Of a stretch of 64,000 nt of DNA, positions 9,990 to 21,200 are shown piece by piece (the stretch's first letter is position 1; each line of letters opens with the position of its first letter). The stretch covers positions 523,501 to 587,500 of the forward strand of contig JAUIRK010000875.1 in the NCBI GenBank assembly GCA_030549495.1, read 5' to 3'. The notes beneath the pieces are model-generated. The model ran no database searches, was not told where the DNA came from, and saw only the letters and a list, made by a program, of their open reading frames with translations. A program made the translations under genes and the position numbers. The stretch is from Nectonema munidae (taxonomy: Eukaryota; Nematomorpha; Nectonematoida; Nectonematidae).

Positions 9990-10915
9990 ATTTCAAACTA
10001 ATAACACTTCAGCACTTTACTTATATCTAAAATATAACATTTGGATAATATATATCGAGCCTTCCACCTCACCCCCTTCTTTCCCAATACCGATTTTTCA
10101 GCATATCAGTGTTTTTAGGTCAACCAGAATTACTTTCGTTTTGTGAAAGAATTGTTGTACTTCAGATCCTAACATGATATGAGAAAACGTTGCTTGTGTT
10201 GCTAAAGAGTAATATTCTTTAGCAATACTCTAGGCATTCATTCACAATGAATGTAAAATGATTTTGCATATAGAAAATTTATTTTAGAGAAAAAATGTTA
10301 TAAAATCATCCATGGTAAATTATTTTCTAGATCCCGTACTGTGGTATATAAGTGCTAAATTTTAAAGTGGTGTAAGTAAATGTATTACTACTGAATTGAT
10401 TAAAAATGGTAAATGCCTTTTAAATCCTTCTTTATACATTCAATGAAATCCAAAATAAATGCCCTATCATGACTTTTTAAGTTTTAATTTCCAACTTTTC
10501 TAAAGATGCGCCAAGATTCTTTCATATTTTTATGTTGTTTATGGATCATGTTGAGATATCCAATTAAAATATGCGATTATAAATGCAAAAATATAGTTAG
10601 ATAGTGTGATAAATCTTTATTAAAGCACATCTTCATCACAAAAGCCGTGTTACCTTCGCTTTCTGCTTAAGTTGAAAAAAACTCAAATTGGAAATATTCT
10701 TTTTATCATAGTATCACAGTCCGGCATTCCTCATCTTTCTGTTATATATAAATACAATTACAAATAACATTTTAAAGAAATGAAAATGATACTTGATTGA
10801 CAATATATCATTTTTCTTCCTTTTAAATTATATTTGTCATTTTATTAACTACATATGGAAATGGCCTTACTTTTTCTCATTTTGATCTTGCAAGTATTTT
10901 TATGTTTTTGTTAAG
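9990..10915. other. Sequence upstream of the first recognised SMARCE1 exon
   Basis: The region should lie in a SMARCE1 intron or hold an N-terminal exon, since the exon at 10916 begins in mid-protein. I could not identify the initiating exon here or further upstream. Confidence 0.3.
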
Positions 10916-13900
10916 AATGAAGAAGAGTGCAATCCTCCAGGTTCGCCTCATAAACCCTTGAAGCCTTTCTTGAGGTTTAGTCGAAAAGTATGATTACAAT
11001 CGTACCTGTTTTCACCGGTCAGTCTAAACACCCCAAAATACAATAAGATTGTGAAAATGATGCATCAAGCTACTAAAGTTGACATTTTTCCTTATTTTAA
11101 AAAGTGTTTTAATTAAAAAATATTAAATTTTTTATAATTACATCTGTTATTATTCCATTTTTCTCTTTTAATATTTTATAATGAATGATATTATTGGTTG
11201 GGTGATTTTTTATATCAAAGAACTTTCAGCCGTAAGACTATATGCTCGGAATAAGCTCGAAGATGGTTAGTCCCTTTCGTGACCAGAAAAATCAGACGAT
11301 ATTTATTAAAAAGCAGAAGATTCATATACAAAACTATTTAAAAAGCAGACCACGGTAAAATTGTTTATGTATCATATATGATACACTGGTCACGAAAGGT
11401 TTATTAAGCTCGGTTATCCTTAGCAACCATTGAGGCTCAATGAATGATTATTATTATTGAAAAAATTCTAATGTTAAAAATTACGTTTAAGCAAAAAATA
11501 GTTTCCGTATTTTCTAGCCAATTTACATTTTTTTAACCCTTGACCAGAATTTTGAAGACTAATCGTCTGCTTTATTTTTTAATGCAATTTTAAATATCTA
11601 AAGCAGACGATTTCAAAGGGTTAAATATTTATTTTGTTATCTAATCGGTAACGTAGTCAAAAAAATAATAGCAAAAAAGTTTTATATAAAAAAGGCACAA
11701 CGGGAATTATTATAGGATATTTATTTTCAAATTTTTTTTTCATCCGAAGATAATAATTTATAATTAAAAATATTTAAATATTTTTTAATTACAACACTTT
11801 TTAATTTTCACGAAAAAAATGTGAATATTTAATAGGTGGTTTGTTAGAAAATGTTCACTATCTTATGGCATTTTGTTGCCTTTTGGAGTGTTTTTTCTGA
11901 CTCTAACCCTTTAACCATACTTCTTATCTCTTTTTTGTGCGTAGTGTTGGGAAGTTTTAAAGAATGAAATTCAAGATGGCAGTAAGTTGACGGATTACAG
12001 CAAAATTATTGGTCAGCATTGGCACGATTTAAATCCGGTTGAACGACAACGCTTTGTGGATGACTACGAAAATGAAAAGGTATGATCATGATGATATTGA
12101 TGCCTTAATATTTTCGGTAAATGCTACCGAATCGGTGTATGGCATGTACTCTGATTTTATTGGATAACTCTCTACCAATGACATAGTTGATGCTTCTTGA
12201 TTGATATCAACTTAGAAAATATACGTGTGTAGTGTACGCTTGAATTTTGTATATAGTACTTTGTTGGAGATCAAACAAATGCATATTTTATTAGCCTATC
12301 CTAATAATATTGAAAATCTCATTTACTCAGAGACAAAAAAAGGAAATATTTTTCCTTTTAGGAAAAAATTTTCAAGCCAATTTTTTGAGCTTGCATTATG
12401 AATTAGTCTAACTTAATTTCAAAAAATAAACTGACATGATGAACGAGATTTATAATAAATTCATGTTTTCGGTTGAAAATTTTATTTTCATCTTTTATGT
12501 TATTCAAGAAGCATCAACTATTTAATTGGTCGAGAGTTATCCAATAATATCTGAGGGTTCACACACGATAACCGTATTCTGCAACAGTAACACGTCCTTA
12601 AGGCTTTTCATACGAGTGTATTCGTTATAGTGTAACCGAACTAATGAAGTCTAGGCGAAATTTATTAATACATTCCTGTATTGGGGTAAGATTAGATTTT
12701 TAATTTTATCCTTTTATATCATCTTCATATCGCGATTACTAGACTTAGCATCGTAACTTTGTTATAATTATAAATTTTAATACATCAAATTGAAACAAAT
12801 TTGTACAAGCATTGTAATGATTCATAAATGCACAAATCTCAAATAATTTTTTTAAATAAAATACCTATGTTAATTATATGAGTTTTTTGCAAAGATATCT
12901 TGGCCTTATTTTTCTCTTCTTACTTGATTTACTAATTAAGTAAAATTAAATAGCCTTTTTACAGCAGCACTTTAGAACAAAGAAGTGTATTATATTTTTT
13001 AAGGAATTTTTTACATTAGGGTATTTATGTATTTAGTATTTCAATATCATTTTTGCTCTCTCTGAGATGTTTTATAACCTCTAACCATATGACCCTCTTG
13101 ATTTAGTCTATTTATATTTTGTCTTAATGATCTAACTCTACTCAAGAGCCCCAAGAGCTAATCGGTGGGTCAAAAATGTTCAGCGCTTTCTTCAAAAGGT
13201 GCATATTTTTATCCAAGTTATAAAAGTGGCACCGCTTCTTGAAAGAATTCAACCGCATTTTCAAAAAAAGTTTTTTGAGTATTTATTATAATATAATTTT
13301 AGATAGATGTGGAGCACAAAGACGATTACAGACTGCACAGCACATGCAATTACCCTTTTTGCGATATGTATCAATGAGCAAGCTTCTTCATCTTCACGAT
13401 GTTATTCGGCCATTTCTAGAGATCGGGTTAAAATTTTGAAAAATGCTTTAAAAATATTTTTTTATTAGAAGTGAGATTTATTTTTACGCCTCTCTGCGTT
13501 TTTTTGTTTATTCAAATGTTTTTACCAAATTTGCCTAAATTTGACCGACTGCCTCGCTGTTGTCGGTCTTAAAATATCAGCAGAAACAATTGTAATTATA
13601 ATTAGTGTCCAAAAAAATTAACTTTATCCCAATAACCCTTTTTGGGGGACTGATTCCTCCATAGCTGGACAGATGGTAAGGATAGTCACGATCAGGAATT
13701 GAGACAATCTTAATCTTAGAGTATGAAGTCGAGGTATCTATGCAACCTTATTTTACTAGGATGAGATATTTTAATGAGTTTACTTAGTGATCTATATCTA
13801 CCCTGACTTGTGGTCATTGAGTATCATTCTTTGTAAGCATGTTCCTCCTCTTTACAGGCCCATTTTCGTTTTTAGATCAAGTATGATGTTGCTATGGAAG

Positions 13901-15155
13901 CTTATCGCTCTTCTTCGGCCTATCTCTCGTATTCAGGAAGTCAAAAAAGAAGTACATCCTTTATTTTCTTGCATCTTTTGAATTTTTGACGAATAAAAGT
14001 TGAGTCTACGACAGAATGTTGGAAGCCAAAGTTTCGAAGAGTAGAAATGTCTAGACAACAGAAGGCTTAATTGACGCAATATCGAATGCTGTATTTCATT
14101 GGTTATTGCGTCATGTGTCTGTTGTATATCACTAGTAGTTATTTATTTGATAAGAAAAAGACACTATCTTTCTACCCAATTAACTGTCTAAATTAACATG
14201 ACCCAATCTAATATCTGTCTACCCACTTAACCCTCTAAACTTACTTTAAAAAACTAAACTTTATAGGTAACGTGGAGAAGAATTTATATATAACCTCACT
14301 ACTAACTAACTAAATAACTCATTTAAATATAGGGAAAGAAATTTTCATGAATGAGCACGGCACCTTTTTTAAATTACTTAAATTTTACTTTTTATTGGGT
14401 AAATGCCCATTGTGGCAATGTCCTCTGGGCAACTAAAAATTGTCGACATTCTGTCATGCACTTGTAAAAGCTTTTTCAAAATTCTTCTGTTGAATTGCTT
14501 CTAGGCTTACAAGTCTACAACCTTAACTGAATAAACTAATGATTGTGCCTGATGTTAATGTTTTCTTATAAAAACTCGCCCAAATTGAAGTATTTTTGGG
14601 TACTATTGATTTAACCAAACTACAATCTAATTTGAAGGAGAAACCTCTTACTATCGCGTTAAATAATGCTAAATTTTTAACTAATTTGATGTTCAAACAA
14701 ATGATTTTTGAATATAAAGTTATTGTTTCTTAACATTTCTATGTTCTTTCATTGAAACTCAAGGATTCATAAGTTAAAATAGCAGCCATTTATCTCTTAC
14801 TTTAATCGACATATCTTTATAATAGCGAATATGTAAGTAATCCAAGTTTACATGATATTTTATGGCAATCTTTCTTTTCCATTCTTCAAAACTTAAATTG
14901 TAACAGTCTTTTTCTTCAAAATAATTAAAATGGCTGTATATGTGGTATAAATTAATGTTTGTAACTGTTTTCTTTTGTACTTCTTGGTTGCATTTATCTG
15001 TAAATCGTATTGGTTTTGTACAAACGCATTGCTCTGCCACCTTTTATATCCGTTTCCACCCCTGAACGCATAAAAAGTTATGTGGTTAATCTAAAAAGTA
15101 TTTTACAGATTAATGTTTCCAATTTTAGAACTTCCATTATATATTTTAAGCACTG

Positions 15156-15247
<92 letters not shown>

Positions 15248-18200
15248 GCACGCACACATACACACACACACGCGCGCGCACGCACGCACTTTTATATAAT
15301 AAATAACTAATATTTACTGAAAATGAGAAGCCGTGAATTCTATTAATTACTACATTGTTATCAGCTAATACTACAGGCTAATTCAAAAGTCGATGTGCAT
15401 AGTAAAAGCAATTTATTAACAAAATTCGCCTTCCGATTTACATTAAAGTCAAATGTTTTACCTAGGGGGAATTTAGTTTTCTTTCATGGATATTTTGAAG
15501 CTGCCGTTTATCCTTACAACTTCCTTTCTTTCCCTGCTCCAAATTTTATTGACTAACTTTATCACATTTTAGAAGCATTGATTCAAAATGAACAAACTCG
15601 ATCTCCGGTAAAGAAGGCCGGGTCCGCATCCTCGCTACCCTCAAATGCTTTTGATGCCAATGCCAAAGTCGCCCTACAGTACACTGACCAAACGGAAGAT
15701 ATAGATGATCCTGTTTTCACTAGTAAGCAGGCCAGTGCTGCACGGTATCAATCGCCTTTTATTTTTGCATCAATTCTCATCATTTTGTAGTGTGTTCTCT
15801 AAAAGAGCCCTTTTGTAGCCAATCAATGGCGCATGCACGAAAAGTGGTGCATTGTATAATCCGAGATTGCGCATTATTGATCTTTTCTATGTTAAAAATT
15901 AACTGTTCGTCAAGGAGTTAAATTGCATGTTTATAATTATTGTCTATTTATTTATAGGTATTATCAAAATCATAAACTGATGCGAAGTATTTTTAGTCGT
16001 GTTACCGTTCCAAACAAATTACCTGAGATAGATCATTCACAACAAAAGCAAGACCTTCAAACTCATTATGTATGCTATTTTTTTGTCTACATTGATATAT
16101 AATACCCAATGACCTTCCAGATTACTTCTATTTTAATATTCTTAATACAATTTACTAAAGAAGAATCAGTTTAATATTTTTAGTTCAAATCATGTCGAAT
16201 GCTGTAAAAATTCTTCACTTTATTTTCCTTTATTTTCTGTAGAAAAAAAATTTTCTTAAAGTTTTTCTTCTCATTCAGCTTTGAATACAAGGAAAAAGAT
16301 GAATTTTTTTAATAAAAATCATTAAGCATTTGATGTTTTTGGTAAAATAAATTAGTGATATTTGAGTAATATTATGGAATTATATTAACTTCATAAAAAT
16401 TGGCAGCAAAATTATTGTTTTTTTTACAATTCGGATAATAGCCAAATATTTTTTTTAAATGTTGGATTAATGATGAATGTATTATTAAAATAGTTTCCAC
16501 TAAATTGTTTTTTCACAGATTGGCTTCTACTACCCGGTTCACGCCTAACCTATTTTGTAAGTTATCTGCTTCATAGTTAAAAATTGCGAATCAGAAGCAC
16601 TTCATAATCATCAAGATCAATACTACACTCTTCAATTTCAATAATTATTAACACACGTGCTGCAATATTTTTTCCTGAAAGAAATAAAAATTTCAAATTT
16701 TTACTTCAACGATTTCTAAGTTAAGCTAAATTTAAGATTGTTTTATCATTTTTAATAATCTTACTTTCATCCTTTATCCGTTTTTAAAACAATATACTTC
16801 CTTTCTTTAGTAAAATTTGTTTTTTATTGTATCCATAAATTAGAAATCTCTTGTTGGAAAAAAATGTACAAATAGTTCTCTTTATTTTTTATGTCTTAAA
16901 GTTTCTCTATCATTTCTTTAAATTAAATAAATATAGCAGATCATACATAAATAATGGCCCCCAAAATTTTTGACCTCGTGCTCTATTTTTTTAATGCAGA
17001 GCATCTAGAATTATTTTACCCCCTCCTCCTCCCTTGGAAGGGGACGTCATATATGTATGTTCCTTAGCTATACCTGATACCTCATCATCATCATCCATTT
17101 TGCCTTCTAGGCTTGGTTATTGTTCCCAAAGAGTCGGGGTCAACCAGTTTGCTGCAAAGGTACCTGGTAACTATGTATGTTAAATATTTCCTATAAAATA
17201 ATAAGCTTGGTGGGTAGAATAATTCATCCGATTCTCACGTTTCTTGATTGGGTTAGGTGATTGGATTCTATGTTCTGGTAATTTGATAAATAAAATCTAG
17301 CATTTAACTGTATAATTTTTGAATCCTCTTTCCTATATAAGGATCGTTTGAAAGAAGACCTAGAACAAGAAGAGAAAGATCATAAACAAAAAATTTTGGA
17401 TATCGAAAGCACAACAGACAAGTTTCAAGAAAATTATAAAAAGGTACAATCTGTTTTTTGTATATTTTTAAAAGGCTTGCTTTATATTTCCCTTATCCTT
17501 TACAATGTCTTCCCTCTTTTTTTTTGTAATCATAATTTATCGTTATCACAATTCGGAATTTAAAATTTGCATAAATAAAGAAAATTAAAAAATATAACGG
17601 TCTAACAATTTTCATTTTTATTTGCCTCTTATCAGTCATATAACTTTTTTCCCACAGAATCATTTCTTAATGTTTCACAAATCTAAACATAATCTTGAAA
17701 TTATTGAACACATAAATATCTTTTTAAATTTGAAAAAAATTATATGATAATGCAGTGGTTCCCAACCACTCTGCCGCGGCACACTTACTGGTGTGCCGTG
17801 AAGAGATTATAGGTGAAAGGTACAAAGGTAAAGATAAAGGTACCTTGGGGTGTTTTCATCGAGAAGGCCAGAGGCCGCTTGTATCGAACTATGAGAAAGT
17901 TGCTGGGAGCGGGATTCGAACCCAAGACTTTGAATTTCGAAGTCACACGCTCTACCCAACCTACTCACGCCTCAAAGAAGTTATGAAAGCTTTTATTACA
18001 AGTTGTTATAGGTGGAACACAGCTTCATATCGTAATAACCGGAGTTGTTTATATTGATAAATACTAACTCACACATTATTACTTACTTACGTGATATTAA
18101 TGTTTAAATATCAAAAAATAAATTGAATGATATATCGTTTGTTTAAATTTATGGATGTTTCGAATTTTTTGATAATAATAAAAATTGATGAGCGTTGTTA

Positions 18201-21200
18201 TGCTTGGTAATATTAATTTTATTTTATTTATATATCTCGATTACAATATTAACAGGTTCTTTGTAAATATTTTTTATTTAATATGTTCTAAATTGAGGTT
18301 TTAATAGGAAAAATAAAAAATCGTGTTTGCTTTATTTTTTTTAAGTTTAGATTTAATTCATTCTTAATTATGGACAAGTTTCTAAAAAGAAAAGGCGATG
18401 GGGACAAGAATAATTCTACTTCATTTAAAAAACCAAAAGTTTATCGGTTGTATAATAATGATTACTTGAAATTTGGATTTCATTGGACTGGAGATACACA
18501 GATTCCTTCACCGCTGTGTGTTGTGTGCGGCCAAACGCTGTCTAATGAATCAATGGTTCCAAGTAAGATGAAAAGATATCTTACTACTAATCATCGTAGC
18601 CTTCAAGCTAAAAATGTTGATTATTTTCAACGGTTGTTAGAATTAAATGCAACGCAAAGTTATTTAAGAAAAAAATAACTGTATCCGAAAAAGCTCAATT
18701 AGCTTCATATGAGGTGGCAGAAATTATTGCTCTTAAATCGAAGTCTCGTGTTCTTTTAGAATCAATAATCCTTCCAGCATGCAAAAAGATGGTGAAAATT
18801 ATGCTTGGCGATAAGGCCGAACAAGAAATTAGCAAGATTCCTCTTTCAAACAATAAAATTCAGAGAATGTCTGATCATATTGAAGAAGGTGTAACATCCA
18901 AATGTCAAAATAGTCTGTTTGCTCTTCAAATCGATGAATCCACTGATATCAGTAATCACGCACAGTTAATTGCATTTATACGTGTCATTGATGAAGATGC
19001 CATAATTAATCAATTTCTATGCTGCAAACAGTTAGCCACAACTACAAAAGGTCAAGATATTTTTGATACAATCACGATATGCCTCGAAAAAATGGCTTAC
19101 CATGGGATTCATACGTGAGAATATGTACCGATGTAGCTCCATCAATGGTTGGTTCTGTTAAAGGTTTTGCAACTTTAGTGGAAAACAGAATCCTAACATT
19201 GTGCGAACTCATTGTTTTTTACACAGAGAAGTTTTAATTTCAAAGATAACACAAAATGAACTAAAGGAGGTATTGGATCAAGTGATTGAAATGGTAAATT
19301 TCATAAAAACTCGGCTAATGAAATCCAGAATTTTTGAGTTGCTGTGCAAGGATATGGATTCTCAACATTTTCGTCTGCTATTGCACATAGAAATAAGATG
19401 GTTGTCGAAAGGAAAGGTACTATCTCGAGTAAATGAGCTTCAGAAAGAACTTTTTATTTTTTTTGAAAATGAAAAACTTGATAGATTTTGTAAATACCTT
19501 AAAAATGATTTATGGATGTCCAAAATAGAGTACTTAAGTGAAATATTTGGACATCTTAATAGTCTGAACAGCAATATGCAAGGCAGAAATGAAAACAATC
19601 TTACGGCGACAGATAAGTTAATTACTTTTAAGAAAAAAATTGCAATATGGAAGAATAGAATTAAGGTAGACAATTTTGATATGTTTCCATCAGTTCGTAA
19701 AACCTGCTTAACCGAGATGGTTCCCATTATTAGTAAGCATTTGACATGTTTAGAAAATAAAATTAAAGAATATTTTCCTTCAATCAGCATTGAAAAATTT
19801 GATTGGATCTTTCCTAGATTTATCAATTATCAATCTTTCCAATTTTGAGTTATGTGAAGAGGAAGAATTAGCAAGCCTTTCCAGTGATCGTGGACTCAAA
19901 TTGAAGTACACACAACTGCCATTAGACGCCTTTTGGATTTCTGTTATGGAAGAGTATCCAACTCTAAGTAAAAAAGCCATCAAAGTCCTACTCCAATTCT
20001 CAACTTCATACCTATGTGAGCTGGGATTTTCTTACCTAAACAACATCAAAAATAAAAAACCTGAAAGAAACATTGAAGAAGAGTTAAGAGTGTCTCTCTC
20101 ACATTCGCCCACGTATGGCAGCAGTAGTCAAGAAGCACCAGGCACAACTGTCCCACTGACATTCACAATTATTATTCTATATCCGATACTGAATACAGGA
20201 TATGTTTTATTTGGGTGAATAAAAATTTCCCTTATATGATCTATATGAGTAAATTTTTATTGCAAAAAGGCTTTATGAGTAGAAAATTTGAATAGCTCAA
20301 AAGTGTTTCGCCATGTAAAATGGTTGGGAACCACTGTGATAATGCATGGTTTACTGTCATGCCTTTGGTAAAGTATGAATTTCATATCTTTGAATTATTT
20401 AGACCATATTTTTTCAAGGGAGGTGAATAAAAAAATGTAATAAATTTCTACATAAAATTACTATTAGAGTAATTTTCTATTGATTCTATATTTTCTTCAT
20501 AGGACGTAGATTGAATACCACTTACATGTCTATTAAAATAATTGATTTGTAAATTTGTGCATATAAATTAATTTATGTTAATTTATTTTTTTCTTCCTTG
20601 TTTTTAAAAGCCCTAAATATAAATACCAAAAAATAAGATCGCTTAATGCTCATTTTATCTACCTGAGCTTCATATAATTCAAAATGTTGCATTTGCTTAT
20701 TGACTTTTAAATTGTATTAACACCAATTTAATTAGAAATGCTCGTTTTGGGACGAATTAATCGCGGATCTGATGTGTTTGTGTATTTTGGACAATGTTTA
20801 CACAAATATATTTATTTAGCTTTGCAAATTTAAAATATCTGAGGAGCAAAGAGCTGAAATTTGGTCAAAAACGATAGAGAGACTAAATAGTCAACGAACA
20901 AAAATTTTGGCTTCCCAACCCTTCCCTCTACCCGATAAAAAGTTAGCTTGTGAAAAGTCAGCTGAAGAATCCTCGATCGATGCAAACATCAAAAGTACGG
21001 CGGAATCAGGACCTGCTGATGAATCTAATGAACCAACAACAACATCAACTTCAAGGGAAGATCTGCCAAAGCCAGAAGTCACTACTGATGGAGGTTTACT
21101 ATTTTTAACTAGATGTTTACATAACCTGTTCTAAATTTGGAGTTAGACGTTTTTTATATATCTTTTAATTCCTTTTTTAAGAAAAATTGCCTGCTTTAAG

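Larger units (their letters stand above)
17753..20336 (+). mobile_element. hAT DNA transposon, ZBED/SCAND3-like, with perfect 8-bp target duplication
   Basis: The element begins CAGTGGTTCCCAACCA and ends with the exact reverse complement. It is bracketed by the 8-bp direct repeat TGATAATG at 17745-17752 and 20337-20344. Inside are a BED-type transposase gene on the + strand and a family A SINE in reverse orientation near the 5' end. It sits in the SMARCE1 intron between the exons ending at 17443 and starting at 20820, in the same orientation as the gene. The intact ends and duplication mean its limits are certain. Confidence 0.95.

Noticed and set aside
14066-14120. Inverted pair TGACGCAATA / TATTGCGTCA
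   Set aside because: A single short hairpin with no second copy or flanking duplication; not enough to call an element.
15078-15310. Open frames made of alternating C-V or T-H residues
   Set aside because: They are translations of the (CA)n microsatellite.
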